From Gluconacetobacter johannae (GTDB lineage: Bacteria > Pseudomonadota > Alphaproteobacteria > Acetobacterales > Acetobacteraceae), in assembly GCF_014174305.1 (NCBI RefSeq), contig NZ_JABEQH010000003.1:1-64000 (forward strand): DNA of 64,000 nucleotides. Reading direction: 5' to 3'. Of this stretch, positions 25,720 to 35,388 are shown one piece after another. How positions within the stretch are numbered: the first letter of the stretch is position 1; every line of letters begins with the position of its first letter. A program made the position numbers and the translations under genes. The notes beneath the pieces were generated by a model. That model worked only from the letters and a program-made list of their open reading frames with translations. It did not search any database and was not told the DNA's origin.

Positions 25720-26454
25720 ATGGCCGGACGTCTTCTGGCGCGTGGCATGATCGCCGGCGTCTTCGCCGCGTGTCTTGCATTCCTGTTTGCCCGCGTGTTC
25801 GGCGAACCGCAGGTCGATCTGTCCATCGCCTTCGAAAGTGCGCGGGATGCTGCCGCCGGCATGGCGACGGAACCCGAAATCGTCAGTCGTACCGTGCAGG
25901 CATCGTTCGGCCTGCTGACGGCGGCGGTGATGTATGGCGCGGCCTATGGCGGGATTTTCGCCATTGTCTTCGCATTGGCATATGGGCGGGTGGGCCGGAT
26001 ATCGCCCCGCGCGCTGGCGTTGTTGCTGGCGGGGGCGGGGTTCCTGACCTTCGTGCTGATACCCGATCTGAAATATCCGCCCAATCCGCCGGCGGTGGGA
26101 CAGGCTGGTACCATAGGGCTGCGGACCGCGACGTATTTCGAGATGATCGTGCTGTCGCTGTGCGTGATGGCGCTCTCTCTGCTGGTGGGGCGACGCCTGA
26201 CGCAGCATTTCGGACTGTGGAACGGCGCGTTGTGCGGGGTCGGGCTGTTCGTGGCCCTGACGGCGCTGGTGCAGAGTGGACTGCCCGATATCAATGAGGT
26301 GCCGGCGGATTTCCCCGCCGTCGTGCTCTGGCGGTTTCGCGAGGCGGCCATCGGGATGCAGGTCGTCCTGTGGGGGGCGCTGGGGCTGATTTTCGGACCG
26401 CTGGCGACCACCGCCCTGGCGCGGGGGACAACCGGGCGCCGTCAGGTCGGCTGA
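25720..26454 (+). CDS. cbtA: Cobalt transporter subunit CbtA
   Basis: A 244-residue membrane protein with about five to six hydrophobic segments and the CbtA-typical IPDLKYPPNPPAVG loop (about 114-127). The ATG at 25720 is used instead of the upstream in-frame ATG, which would run through cbtB. It is predicted to supply cobalt for the corrin ring inserted by CobN. Its 3' end overlaps the convergent phosphatase-like gene by 13 bp. Confidence 0.9.
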   Translation: MAGRLLARGMIAGVFAACLAFLFARVFGEPQVDLSIAFESARDAAAGMATEPEIVSRTVQASFGLLTAAVMYGAAYGGIFAIVFALAYGRVGRISPRALALLLAGAGFLTFVLIPDLKYPPNPPAVGQAGTIGLRTATYFEMIVLSLCVMALSLLVGRRLTQHFGLWNGALCGVGLFVALTALVQSGLPDINEVPADFPAVVLWRFREAAIGMQVVLWGALGLIFGPLATTALARGTTGRRQVG

Positions 26455-27026
26455 CTGCCGCCCGTCTTGTGGGGGAGGCAGGCCAGCGGCGCGCCGATGG
26501 CCGAGATCCGCCAGCCGGTATGGCGGGACATCTCGCTGCGGCTTGAGGGCGGCACATCCAGGCGCCGCATCATCTCGGCGCTGCCGCCCAGGCAGCGGAT
26601 CAGCAGCGCCCTGATGACTGCCGGTCGTGCGATGACGATGAGGGCGCCCGTCCCGCCGGGCAGACGATCGAGCCAGCCGCCGATGCGTTCGAATGCCGCG
26701 CGGCCGCTTTCGCCGTCGGGCGGAGCAAAGTCCGGGTCGTCGATCCAGCGGCGCACATCGTCCGGCGGCAGATCGCGGAGGCGGCAGCCGTGCCACTGTC
26801 CCTGATCGCGGTCGCGCAGGGCGGGCTGGGTGAGGATCTGACGTTCGGGGCAGGGCCCCAGGGCGGTCAGATCGACGTCCGGGCCGGCGACGATCGGATG
26901 GCGATCGCCGGTTGCGTGGAGCCATGCGGCGATGGAGCTGTCATGACCGCCGGTGCTGTCGCGTGCGGGTATGATACCCCGTCGTACGTCATCCGGCAGG
27001 CCGGATGCGATGCCCCATAGCTTCAT
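26442..27026 (-). CDS. Histidine-phosphatase-fold protein without the catalytic histidines
   Basis: A 194-residue protein with histidine-phosphatase layout: LRDRDQGQWHG mirrors the L-R-E-x-x-x-G-x-W-E-G strip, and PDGESGRAAFERI mirrors P-x-G-E-S. The N-terminal L-x-R-H-G motif instead reads LWGIASG, and the C-terminal V-x-H-G-G-x-I-R-A reads VIARPAVIRA, so neither catalytic His is present. Its ATG overlaps the CobF-CobC stop (ATGA). It sits where a CobC-type alpha-ribazole phosphatase relative might be expected, but it probably lacks that activity. Confidence 0.65.
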   Translation of the reverse strand: MKLWGIASGLPDDVRRGIIPARDSTGGHDSSIAAWLHATGDRHPIVAGPDVDLTALGPCPERQILTQPALRDRDQGQWHGCRLRDLPPDDVRRWIDDPDFAPPDGESGRAAFERIGGWLDRLPGGTGALIVIARPAVIRALLIRCLGGSAEMMRRLDVPPSSRSEMSRHTGWRISAIGAPLACLPHKTGGSQPT

Positions 27027-28867
27027 CCTGCCGCCTTCGGGCCTTTCCTTCGCCAGGTCCGCAGGGCGCCGTCCAGGCGGGTCCAGGCCTCTTCGGTGCC
27101 CGGCAAGCCAAGGCGCAGGGCGTCCGGTTGCGTGTCGAATATACGGGTGACGATCCCGTGACGGCACAGATGGGCCCAGAGATCCGGCGCACCGTCTGTC
27201 CGGACCAGGGTGAACAGGCGTGCCTGCCCCACGTGGCGCAGTCCCGCCCCGTCCAGAAGCCGGGCAAGGCGGTCATGCGCGCGGGACGCCGTCAGGCGGG
27301 CATGTTCCAGCCACTGCCGGTCCCGCAGGGCCTGACGGCCGGCGGCAAGGGCCAGGCTGCCGACGGGCCAGGCGCCGATCAGGTTGCGCGCCCGTTCCGC
27401 CGTTTCCGGGGAGGCCAGGAGAAATCCCAGCCGTACCCCCGGCAGGCCATAGGTCTTGCCGAACGAACGCAGGACGATCAGGCCCGGGTGCGGCAGGGCC
27501 GGTATCAGGCTTTCTCCATCGAAATCGGCAAAAGCCTCGTCCACGACAAGATGATTTCCGTGTGACGCGCACCGGTCGGCAAGGTCCCGCAGCATCGTCG
27601 CCGGCAGGATGCGCCCGTCGGGGTTGTTGGGATTGCACACGATACAGACCGTGCCGGGTTGCGCCGACTGGCGCATGAGGCCGTCAGGGTCGAAGACCTC
27701 GCGCACCGCCGCCCCCGCTTGCCGCCAGGCGGTGGCGTGCCCGGAATAGGTCGGCCCCAGGATGCAGGCGGCCGATGCGCTTATGACGCGGGGCAGCAGG
27801 GACATCAGGCTCTGGCTGCCGGGGCCGGCCGCGACCATGGCGGGGTCGGCGGCGCCGTAGGCCGCCGCCGCCGCCGCGCGCAGATCGTCTTCCTCGTCCG
27901 CTTCGGGTAGGCGGGCCAGGACCTGGGGCGCGGGCATGTCCAGCGGATAGCTGTCCGGATTGATGCCTGTCGACAGGTCGATGAACGGGCGGGGCGCGTC
28001 GGGAAAATGGCGCATGATCGCCCGCACCTGTCCGCCGTGCGCGGGAAAGGACGCGCCGGCCGCACCCTCTGCCGACCCGTCCGGTTGCCCGTCGCCTGTG
28101 CTTCGCCGGAGCAGGTAGATGTCCATGATCCAGCCATGGCGTGCGCGGGCCTCGGCCCGGGCGGCGATAATCCGCGGCCCGGTCTGCGCGAGGGGGCCGG
28201 AGAGCAGGATCTGCTGGGCCATGCCGACGTAGGCGCCCCAGTGGATGGTGACGTCGTCCGCCGCGATGTGCTGGAACGAACAGTCGCCATCCAGCATCAC
28301 CGCCACGGTATCGGCCCCCTGCGGCCAGCCGTGATCGCGGAGTTGGCGCCCGGTGGTGACCAGAAACGGTGCGCCGATGTCGTTGAGCGCGATGGCGTGG
28401 GCCGCCGCCAGCATGTTCAGCGACATGATGCCGGGAATGCTGCGTACCGCAGGCGCCGGGGTCAGCCGGGCGGCGATCCGCAGGGTGCTGTCGTACAGGG
28501 CCGGGTCGCCCCAGACGAGCAGCGCGACCGTGCCGCCGCCCGCAGCGTCCTGGTCCTGGTCCTGGGGCAGGTTCGAGCGGATGGCTTCGGTCCACACGCC
28601 GGCGATGGCGTCGTGCCAGTGCGCGACGCCCCGGCGGTAGTCGGGGTCGGCGGCGTTGCGGCGCGGCATGTCGAATTCGGCGATGCGGGTGGCCGGGTTG
28701 GTCAGCACCTGCGTGCAGATGGCGCGGCGCAGTTCGGCCAGGTCGGCCGTGTCGCGGCCCTTGCGCGGGATGAGGATGAGGTCGGCGGCGTTGAGTTCGC
28801 GAATGGCCTGCAGGGTCAGATGTTCGGGATTTCCCGTGCCGATGCCGACAAGAACCAGGTCGATCAT
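27023..28867 (-). CDS. cobFC: Fusion of CobF (precorrin-6A synthase) and CobC (threonine-phosphate decarboxylase-like)
   Basis: A 614-residue two-domain protein. Residues 1-255 are a SAM methyltransferase of the CobF type (VGIGTGNPEHLT, SIPGIMSLNMLAA), which methylates C1 and releases acetate to give precorrin-6A. After a Gly/Ala/Ser-rich linker (256-277), residues 278-614 are a class I PLP enzyme of the CobC/CobD kind: NPNNPDG, VVDEAFADF, Schiff-base K471 in SFGKTYGLPGVRLGF. CobC makes aminopropanol phosphate for the nucleotide loop. The frame is continuous with no internal stop. Coupled to cobB and the phosphatase-like gene by ATGA overlaps. Confidence 0.88.
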   Translation of the reverse strand: MIDLVLVGIGTGNPEHLTLQAIRELNAADLILIPRKGRDTADLAELRRAICTQVLTNPATRIAEFDMPRRNAADPDYRRGVAHWHDAIAGVWTEAIRSNLPQDQDQDAAGGGTVALLVWGDPALYDSTLRIAARLTPAPAVRSIPGIMSLNMLAAAHAIALNDIGAPFLVTTGRQLRDHGWPQGADTVAVMLDGDCSFQHIAADDVTIHWGAYVGMAQQILLSGPLAQTGPRIIAARAEARARHGWIMDIYLLRRSTGDGQPDGSAEGAAGASFPAHGGQVRAIMRHFPDAPRPFIDLSTGINPDSYPLDMPAPQVLARLPEADEEDDLRAAAAAAYGAADPAMVAAGPGSQSLMSLLPRVISASAACILGPTYSGHATAWRQAGAAVREVFDPDGLMRQSAQPGTVCIVCNPNNPDGRILPATMLRDLADRCASHGNHLVVDEAFADFDGESLIPALPHPGLIVLRSFGKTYGLPGVRLGFLLASPETAERARNLIGAWPVGSLALAAGRQALRDRQWLEHARLTASRAHDRLARLLDGAGLRHVGQARLFTLVRTDGAPDLWAHLCRHGIVTRIFDTQPDALRLGLPGTEEAWTRLDGALRTWRRKGPKAAG

Positions 28868-30195
28868 GCGTGGCTCCCGTCGGGTTGGTCGGCCGGCGCG
28901 ATCAGGTGGAAGAAGGTGCCGGTGGCCAATCCGCGCCGGGACCCGGCCTCGGGCACCTCGGCGCCGTTGGCGTCGACGGTCCGCGCCAGCGCGTCGTCCG
29001 GCTGGCTGGCGATGGTGGCATAGTGGAACTCGTGCCCGCGCAGCCGCCTGCCCGCATCATGGCCGGGGATGGGCGCGAGCAGCGTCGCCAGCCGGTAGCC
29101 CAGATGCATCCGCCGTCTGGCGAATGAGGTTTCCAGGCCCAGCAGGCCCGCCATCTCGTGCCGCGTGCCCTGCGCGTCGACCAGCCCCGCGCCCATCGCC
29201 ATGTAGCCGCCGCATTCGCCATGCACCGGCCGGCTCATGGCAAAGCGTCGCAGCCCGTCGCGGAAACGGGTGGCGGCGGCCAGTGTGCCGGCATGGAGTT
29301 CGGGATAGCCGCCGGGGAGCCAGCAGGCGTCGGCGTCCGGGTCGGGCGCTTCGTCGGCGAGCGGCGAGAAGGGCACGATTTCCGCCCCTGCCGTGCGCCA
29401 TCCCTCGATCAGATGCGGGTAAACGAAGGAAAAGGCCGCATCGCGGGCCAGCGCCACGCGATTGCCGGGCGGCGCTACCGCAACCGGCCGGCCGCTTGTG
29501 CCGAAGGCGCCGCCCGCCAGCGTCAGAATGTGATCCAGATCGACATGCGCGGCGATGAATGCGCCAAGCTCGCCCAGCAGCGCGGCAAGGTGCGGCTGCT
29601 CCTCGGCCTGCACCAGGCCGAGGTGCCGCGCGGGCAGGGCCACGGCCTCGCGCCGGGGCAGGGCGCCCAGCACGCGCAGCCCGGCGGCCGCCATGCCGGC
29701 GCGGACCAGCGCCTCGTGGCGCGGGCTGGCGACCCGGTTGAGGATCACCCCCGCCAGCCTCACCTGGGGCGACAGCGTCGCGAAGCCATGAGCGATGGCG
29801 GCGGCGGACTGGGCCTGGCCGGACACATCCAGCACCAGCACGACGGGCCAGCCGGTCAGCGCCGCCAGGTCGGAACTGGCGCCATTGCCCGTTTCGCCCG
29901 CCGATGCCACGCCATCGAACAGGCCCATCGAGCCTTCGGCGATCATCAACTCGGCGTCCGCGCGGGCGCCGACCAGCCCCGCGATCCGCTCGGCCGACAT
30001 GGCCCAGGTGTCGAGGTTGACCGAGGCGCGCCCCGATGCGGCGCTATGGAACGCCGGGTCGATATAGTCCGGCCCGTTCTTGAAGGGCTGCACCGCCTGG
30101 CCGCGCGCCCGCAGGGCGGCAAGCAGCCCCAGCGTGACCATGGTCTTGCCCGCGCCCGAGGCGGGGGCGGAGATGATGAGGCCAGGGGTGCTCAT
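28864..30195 (-). CDS. cobB: Hydrogenobyrinic/cobyrinic acid a,c-diamide synthase
   Basis: A 443-residue glutamine-dependent amidotransferase. The P-loop is in [10 protein letters not shown] (9-18), followed by [13 protein letters not shown]. The C-terminal class I GATase domain holds the cysteine in [11 protein letters not shown]. It amidates the a and c side chains with ATP and glutamine before cobalt insertion in the aerobic pathway. Start and stop overlap cobM and cobFC by 4 bp, so translation is chained. Confidence 0.93.
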   Translation of the reverse strand: MSTPGLIISAPASGAGKTMVTLGLLAALRARGQAVQPFKNGPDYIDPAFHSAASGRASVNLDTWAMSAERIAGLVGARADAELMIAEGSMGLFDGVASAGETGNGASSDLAALTGWPVVLVLDVSGQAQSAAAIAHGFATLSPQVRLAGVILNRVASPRHEALVRAGMAAAGLRVLGALPRREAVALPARHLGLVQAEEQPHLAALLGELGAFIAAHVDLDHILTLAGGAFGTSGRPVAVAPPGNRVALARDAAFSFVYPHLIEGWRTAGAEIVPFSPLADEAPDPDADACWLPGGYPELHAGTLAAATRFRDGLRRFAMSRPVHGECGGYMAMGAGLVDAQGTRHEMAGLLGLETSFARRRMHLGYRLATLLAPIPGHDAGRRLRGHEFHYATIASQPDDALARTVDANGAEVPEAGSRRGLATGTFFHLIAPADQPDGSHA

Positions 30196-30974
30196 TCCGC
30201 CTCTGGAAAGCGGGGGGCGGTGCCGACGGGGCGGAACCGGCGGTCATAATCGCCGGCATAGAGGCGGCTTTCGCCGAAGTCCGTGGCCCCGATCGCGCGG
30301 CCGACCAGGATCAGCGCCGTGCGTTCCAGTTCGGTGGCCAGCGCGGCTTCCAGCGTGTCCAGCGTGGCCTGGACGATGCGCTGGTCCGGCCAGCTTGCGC
30401 GCCACACCACGGCGACCGGACAGTCGCCACCGTAATGCGGGGTCAGTTCGGCCATGACGCGGTCCAGCACATGGATCGACAGATGGATCGCCAGCGTGGC
30501 GCCCGTGGCGGCGAAGGCGGCAAGGGTCTCGCCCGGCGGCATGGAGGTGGCGCGGCCGGAGGTGCGTGTCAGCACCACCGACTGGGCAACGCCCGGCAGG
30601 GTCAGTTCGGCGCCCAGCGCGGCGGCGGCGGCGGCGAAGGACGGCACGCCGGGCGTCACGTCATACGCAATGCCCAGCGCGCGCAGGCGGCGCAGTTGTT
30701 CGCCCATGGCGGACCACACCGACAGGTCGCCGGAATGCAGGCGGGCGACATCATGACCCGCTTCCTGTGCCGCCACCATTTCGGCGATGATGGCGTCGAG
30801 CGAGAGCGGCGCGGTGTTGACGATGCGCGCGCCGGGTGGGCAATGGTCGAGCAGCGCCGCCGGAACCAGCGATCCGGCATAGAGGCATACGGGGCTTGCC
30901 GCGATCAGGTCCCGCCCGCGCAGGGTGATGAGATCGGGCGCGCCCGGTCCGGCGCCGATGAAGTGAATCGTCAT
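30192..30974 (-). CDS. cobM: Precorrin-4 C11-methyltransferase
   Basis: A 260-residue tetrapyrrole methylase. It opens with [14 protein letters not shown], has SGDLSVWSA (about 81-89) and the CobM/CbiF-typical [23 protein letters not shown] and [17 protein letters not shown]-dependent methylation at C11 gives precorrin-5. It overlaps cobE and cobB by ATGA. Confidence 0.94.
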   Translation of the reverse strand: MTIHFIGAGPGAPDLITLRGRDLIAASPVCLYAGSLVPAALLDHCPPGARIVNTAPLSLDAIIAEMVAAQEAGHDVARLHSGDLSVWSAMGEQLRRLRALGIAYDVTPGVPSFAAAAAALGAELTLPGVAQSVVLTRTSGRATSMPPGETLAAFAATGATLAIHLSIHVLDRVMAELTPHYGGDCPVAVVWRASWPDQRIVQATLDTLEAALATELERTALILVGRAIGATDFGESRLYAGDYDRRFRPVGTAPRFPEAE

Positions 30975-31348
30975 GCGTTGTTCCCCTCGGCTTTCTCGGC
31001 AATGGCGGCCATTGCCATCCCGTCGGCCGAGGCCGCGCGGGGGGCGAGCAGGCGCGCGCCTGCTCCGGCGGCGGCCAGCGCGGCCGCTTCGGCGATGCTG
31101 CCGGTCCCGAAACCCGCCATGACGCGGCTGGACCGGGTTGGTGTGGCGACATGCGCCAGCGTTTCGGCCGCCAGCGCGCGGATGGGCAGGCCCAGTTCCG
31201 CCGCCAGCGCCAGAAGCGGGGGCGAACCGGCCTTTTGCGCGACCGTGGCCAGGGCGTCGATGCCCCTGGCGCCCCCCGCCGCCGCCAGCGCATCGCGCAG
31301 CGACGCCAGGCTGGCGGCCTGCCGGAAGCCGAAGCCCGCGACCCTCAT
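30971..31348 (-). CDS. cobE: CobE / CbiG C-terminal-domain cobalamin biosynthesis protein
   Basis: A 125-residue protein matching the stand-alone CbiG C-terminal domain: [49 protein letters not shown]. The ATG at 31348 overlaps the cobL stop; the longer frame to 31783 is cobL shadow. CobE is needed in some aerobic pathways, possibly as a helper at the ring-contraction stage, but its biochemical role is not settled. Confidence 0.85.
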   Translation of the reverse strand: MRVAGFGFRQAASLASLRDALAAAGGARGIDALATVAQKAGSPPLLALAAELGLPIRALAAETLAHVATPTRSSRVMAGFGTGSIAEAAALAAAGAGARLLAPRAASADGMAMAAIAEKAEGNNA

Positions 31349-32538
31349 CGCGTCACGCTCCATTGCACGACGGGGCGCGCCGGGCGCCATCCGCGCATCG
31401 ACCCCAGAGGTGCGGCGGTTGCCAGCTCGATACGCAGCAATTCGCCGCCCTTTTGGCCGTGCCATGCGGCCAGCAGCGTCTCGGTCTCCAGCGTGACGCC
31501 GTTGGCGACGATCCGCGTTCCGGGCGGCAGCAGGGCCCACAGGTGATCGAGCAGGGCGGCATGGGCGCCACCGCCGATGAACACGGCATCGGGCGGGGGC
31601 AGGCCCGCCAGCGCCGCCGGGGCCTCGCCTTCCACGATCCGGAGCAGGTGGTCCAGGCCAAGGGCCTGGGCATTGGCGCGGATGGTCGCGGCGCGGTCGG
31701 CGCGGGTTTCGACCGCGACGGCCCGCCCGCCGGCCAGGCACCATTCCGCCGAAATCGACCCCGATCCCGCGCCGAGATCCCACAGACGTTCGCCGGGGCG
31801 CGGCGCGAGGGCCGACAGGGTGAGCGCGCGGACCGGGCGCTTGGTGATCTGCCCGTCATGGATGAACGTCTCGTCAGGCAGGCCCGACGCCCGGCCAAGC
31901 CCCGGCGCGCCGGACATGGCGATGGCCACGGCAACCGGCGCGGCGACGTCGGTGAAGGCAAAATCGGCCGCGCCGACGGTGCGGATGCGCTCGCGCGGGC
32001 CGCCCAGGGCCTCCATGACGTGGAGGGCGGAGGCGCCGAACCCCCGGCCGACCAGCCACCGCGCCAGCGCGCCGGCGGCGGGGCCGTCGCGCAGCAGGCA
32101 GATCGCCCGCCCCTGCGCGCTCAGCGAAGGCGTCAGCCGTTCGAACGGCGCCGCGTGCAGCCCCAGGCAGGACACCTGTTCAAGCCGCCAGCCCAGCCGG
32201 CTGGCCGCCAGCGAAAAGGTGGATGGCGCCGGGTGGGCCAGCCACTCGCCCGGTTCAAGCCGGGCGGCAAGGGTGGCGCCCGCGCCGAACCAGAACGGAT
32301 CGCCCGACGCCAGAACCGCCACCCTGCGTCCGCGCTCGGCCAGGACCGGTTCGACCGAGAAGGGCACCGGCCAGGCGCGGCCCCTGTCGCCCGCGTTCAC
32401 CAACGCAAGATGGCGCGGGCCGCCAAAAATCACCTCGGCGCGGGCCAGCTCGGCATGGCGCGCCGCCGGCAAACCTGCCATGCCATCCTCACCAATGCCG
32501 ATGATCGCAAGCCAGGGGTCAGCCCAGGAGTCAGCCAT
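31345..32538 (-). CDS. cobL: Precorrin-6Y C5,15-methyltransferase (decarboxylating)
   Basis: A 397-residue bifunctional enzyme. The N-terminal CbiE-type methylase (about 8-200, [16 protein letters not shown]) is fused to a C-terminal CbiT-type domain (about 215-397, [14 protein letters not shown]). It methylates C5 and C15 and removes the C12 acetate carboxyl. The chosen ATG (MADSWADPW, 32538) shares two bases with the divergent cobK ATG; an ATG at 32568 would overlap cobK further. It begins the distal minus-strand block cobL-cobE-cobM-cobB-cobFC. Confidence 0.93.
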   Translation of the reverse strand: MADSWADPWLAIIGIGEDGMAGLPAARHAELARAEVIFGGPRHLALVNAGDRGRAWPVPFSVEPVLAERGRRVAVLASGDPFWFGAGATLAARLEPGEWLAHPAPSTFSLAASRLGWRLEQVSCLGLHAAPFERLTPSLSAQGRAICLLRDGPAAGALARWLVGRGFGASALHVMEALGGPRERIRTVGAADFAFTDVAAPVAVAIAMSGAPGLGRASGLPDETFIHDGQITKRPVRALTLSALAPRPGERLWDLGAGSGSISAEWCLAGGRAVAVETRADRAATIRANAQALGLDHLLRIVEGEAPAALAGLPPPDAVFIGGGAHAALLDHLWALLPPGTRIVANGVTLETETLLAAWHGQKGGELLRIELATAAPLGSMRGWRPARPVVQWSVTR

Positions 32539-33301
32539 GACGCGCGTCCTCTTGCTGGGGGGCACCACCGAAGCCAGCCAGATGGCCCATGTTCTGGCCG
32601 AAGCGGGGACGGACGCCCTCTTTTCCTATGCCGGCCGGACCGCGTCGCCGGCCCGGCAGCCCCTGCCGGTCCGGGTCGGCGGGTTTGGCGGGGCGGAGGG
32701 GCTGGCGGCCTATCTGCGGGAGGCGGGGATCAGCCACGTGATCGACGCCACCCATCCCTTTGCCGTCCGGATGAGCCACAACGCGGTGGCGGCCTGCGCC
32801 GCCGCCGGCATCCCGCTGCTGGCGTTCGAGCGGGCGCCGTGGGTGCCGGCGGAGGGCGATGACTGGCGCGCGGTGGCCGATGTGGCGGGCGCGGTCGCCG
32901 CGCTGCCCGATGCGCCGGCACGGGTTTTCCTGGCGATCGGCAGGCAGTTGGTCGATGCCTTCGCGGCCTGCCCGCGGCATGACTACCTGCTGCGTCTGGT
33001 CGATCCGCCCCGCGCCGCCCTGCCGCTGCCCCGCGCGGCGGTGGTCGTGGCGCGCGGGCCGTTCACGCAGGAGGGGGACATGGCCCTGATGCAGGCGCAC
33101 GGCATCACCCATGTCGTGGCGAAGAATGCCGGCGGGGTCGGCGCGCGGGCCAAGCTGGATGCCGCGCGCATGCTGGGCCTGCCGGTGATCCTGATCGAGC
33201 GGCCCGCCACGCCGCCCCGCCCTGTCGCGCGCACGGCGGCCGAGGTGATGGCATGGCTTGGGGGTGGTTCGGAAGGTCATTCGGCGCGCCTCGGCGTGTA
33301 G
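32537..33301 (+). CDS. cobK: Precorrin-6A reductase
   Basis: A 254-residue NADPH-dependent reductase. LLLGGTTEA is at 5-13, followed by IDATHPFAVRMS (about 75-86), FLAIGRQ, and VAKNAGGVGARAKLDAA (about 195-211), all CobK/CbiJ signatures. It is the only plus-strand gene inside the minus-strand cob block: its ATG overlaps the cobL ATG within CATG (32536-32539), and its 3' end overlaps cobJ by 25 bp. The long frame upstream to 31577 is cobL antisense. Confidence 0.93.
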   Translation: MTRVLLLGGTTEASQMAHVLAEAGTDALFSYAGRTASPARQPLPVRVGGFGGAEGLAAYLREAGISHVIDATHPFAVRMSHNAVAACAAAGIPLLAFERAPWVPAEGDDWRAVADVAGAVAALPDAPARVFLAIGRQLVDAFAACPRHDYLLRLVDPPRAALPLPRAAVVVARGPFTQEGDMALMQAHGITHVVAKNAGGVGARAKLDAARMLGLPVILIERPATPPRPVARTAAEVMAWLGGGSEGHSARLGV

Positions 33302-34011
33302 ACATGCCGCCCGACGCGTCGTGTCGAGGCGTTGCCGACCAGCACCACGGTCCGCATGTCCGCCATTTCGGCGCGGGCCTCGGCCAGCGTCGTCACGCTG
33401 AGTCGTTCCTCGGGCGTCGTTACGGCGCGGGCGAAGATGATGAGCCGGTCCGGCCCGCATTCCTCGCGCAGAATCTCCAGCGCGCGGGCCAATTGATGCG
33501 GACGGCTGGCCGAGCGCGGATTGTAGAAGGCCATGGCGAAATCGGCCTGCGCCGCCAGGCGCAGCCGCCTTGCGACCGTTTCCCAGGGCTTGAGATTGTC
33601 CGACAGGTTGATCGCGCAGAAATCATGGCCCAGCGGCGCGCCGGCCCGCGCGGCGGCCGCCAGCATGGCGGTGATGCCGGGCAGGATGCGGATATCGACA
33701 TGGGCCAGGCGCGGGGCCTGTTCCACCGCCTCGAACACCGCCGAGGCCATGGCGAATACGCCCGGGTCGCCCGACGAGACGACGACGACCCTGCGCCCCG
33801 CCGCCGCCAGGTCCAGCGCGTGGGTGGCCCGCGCCAGCTCCACGCGATTGTCCGTGGCATGCAGCGTCAGCCCGTCGCGCGCCGGGATGCGCGCCACGTA
33901 GGGGATGTAGCCGACGACATCGGTCGCGTCGGCAAGGGCCGTCGCCACCTCGGGCGTGACGAGCGCCTCGTCGCCGGGACCGAGGCCGGCGACGACCAGC
34001 GTGCCGCTCAT
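33277..34011 (-). CDS. cobJ: Precorrin-3B C17-methyltransferase
   Basis: A 244-residue tetrapyrrole methylase with VAGLGPGDEALVTPE, VVVVSSGDPGVFAMA (about 77-91), ILPGITAMLAAAARAGAPLGHDFCAINLSD and FYNPRSASR, the CobJ/CbiH fingerprint. It contracts the ring and methylates C17 to give precorrin-4. The ATG at 34011 overlaps the cobI stop (ATGA). Convergent with cobK, with a 25-bp overlap. Confidence 0.94.
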   Translation of the reverse strand: MSGTLVVAGLGPGDEALVTPEVATALADATDVVGYIPYVARIPARDGLTLHATDNRVELARATHALDLAAAGRRVVVVSSGDPGVFAMASAVFEAVEQAPRLAHVDIRILPGITAMLAAAARAGAPLGHDFCAINLSDNLKPWETVARRLRLAAQADFAMAFYNPRSASRPHQLARALEILREECGPDRLIIFARAVTTPEERLSVTTLAEARAEMADMRTVVLVGNASTRRVGRHVYTPRRAE

Positions 34012-34754
34012 GCTGCGTCCCCCTGTCCGGCTTCGGGGCGGCGGCCCTGCCCGTGCACCAGCACGATCGCGAAATAGGGGCAGTCGCCGTCGCCGGCTTC
34101 GGCAAGGCGGATCACGCGCTGGCCGGGCATGGTGCCGCGCTCGACCAGCCAGGCGTCCTCCAGCCGGCCGGCGGCGGCCAGGGCGCGGCGCACCCTGGGC
34201 AGGTTCCTGCCGGTCTTCATCACGACCAGCGCGTCGGCGGCCCGCATATGCCGCGCCAGGTCGGCCTCGGGCATCGTGCCGGTCAGCACGGTGAGCACAT
34301 CGTCGCCCCAGGTGATCGGGATGCCGGTGGCGTTCCAGCAGCCGGTCATGCCGGTGATGCCGGGGATGACCTCCACCGCGACGCGCCCCTGCAGGCGGGC
34401 GTGCAGGTGCATGAACGAGCCGTAGAAGAACGGGTCGCCTTCGCACAGCACCACCACGTCCTGCGTCCGGGCCAGATCGGCCAGGCGGTTCGTCCAGTCA
34501 TCGTAAAAGCCGGCCAGCGCGTCGCGATAGGCGGGGCTGTCCACCGGCAGTTCGGTGGTCACGGGATATTCCATCGGATACTCGGTGACGCCGGGGGCCA
34601 GCATCCCCTCGACGATCCGCCGGGCCTGTCCGGCGCGCCCGGCCTTGCGAAAATAGGCCACGTGGCGGGCCGTGCGGATCAGCCGGTCGGCGCGCACGCT
34701 CATCAGTTCCGGGTCGCCGGGGCCAAGGCCGGCGCAGACGATCCTGCCGGGCAC
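34008..34754 (-). CDS. cobI: Precorrin-2 C20-methyltransferase
   Basis: A 248-residue tetrapyrrole methylase. CAGLGPGDPELMSVRA at the N-terminus, YFRKAGRAGQAR (about 34-45), CEGDPFFYGSFMHL and VIPGITGMTGCWNATGIPITWGDD identify CobI/CbiL, which makes precorrin-3A with SAM. It follows cobH by 4 bp. Confidence 0.94.
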   Translation of the reverse strand: MPGRIVCAGLGPGDPELMSVRADRLIRTARHVAYFRKAGRAGQARRIVEGMLAPGVTEYPMEYPVTTELPVDSPAYRDALAGFYDDWTNRLADLARTQDVVVLCEGDPFFYGSFMHLHARLQGRVAVEVIPGITGMTGCWNATGIPITWGDDVLTVLTGTMPEADLARHMRAADALVVMKTGRNLPRVRRALAAAGRLEDAWLVERGTMPGQRVIRLAEAGDGDCPYFAIVLVHGQGRRPEAGQGDAA

Positions 34755-34758
34755 GGGG

Positions 34759-35388
34759 CTATTCCTTCCGGCTGGCCAGCGCGTTGACCGCGGCGACCGT
34801 GATCGCCGAGCCGCCCAGCCGCCCCCTGACGACCAGCGCGGGAACCGGGAGAGCCGCCATCAGCGCATCCTTCGATTCCGCGGCGCCGACGAAGCCGACC
34901 GGGCAGCCGATGATCGCCGCCGGCCGGGGGCAGGCGGGATCTTCCAGCATGTTGAGCAGGTGGAACAGCGCGGTGGGCGCATTGCCGATGGCCACCACCG
35001 CGCCGGACAGGTGGGGACGCCACAGCTCCAGCGCCGACGCCGATCGGGTATTGCCCATCCGGCGGGCCAGATCGACGACGCAGGGGTCGTTCAGCGTGCA
35101 GATGACGGCGTTATCGGCGGGCAGGCGCGCGCGGGTGATGCCCTCGCTGACCATGCGCGCGTCGCACAGGATCGGCGCCCCGGCCTCCAGCGCGGCGCGG
35201 GCGGCGATCGCCATGCCGGGGGAAAATTCCACGTGCCGTTCGAGGCCGACCATGCCGGCCGCATGGATCATCCGTACGGCGACGATCTCCTCTTCCGGGC
35301 TGAAACGGGCCAGATCGGCTTCCGCCCGGATGGTGGCGAAGGACCGGCGGTAGATCGCCGCGCCGTCGGTTTCATAGAGGTGGGGCAT
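34759..35388 (-). CDS. cobH: Precorrin-8X methylmutase
   Basis: A 209-residue CbiC/CobH protein. IRAEADLARF, MIHAAGMVGLERHVEFS (catalytic His in the first HAAGM region), CDARMVSEGITRARLP and GCPVGFVGAAESKDAL are family blocks. It moves the C11 methyl to C12, yielding hydrogenobyrinic acid. Its 5' end overlaps cobG by 17 bp, more than the 4-bp junctions elsewhere in the block. Confidence 0.94.
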   Translation of the reverse strand: MPHLYETDGAAIYRRSFATIRAEADLARFSPEEEIVAVRMIHAAGMVGLERHVEFSPGMAIAARAALEAGAPILCDARMVSEGITRARLPADNAVICTLNDPCVVDLARRMGNTRSASALELWRPHLSGAVVAIGNAPTALFHLLNMLEDPACPRPAAIIGCPVGFVGAAESKDALMAALPVPALVVRGRLGGSAITVAAVNALASRKE

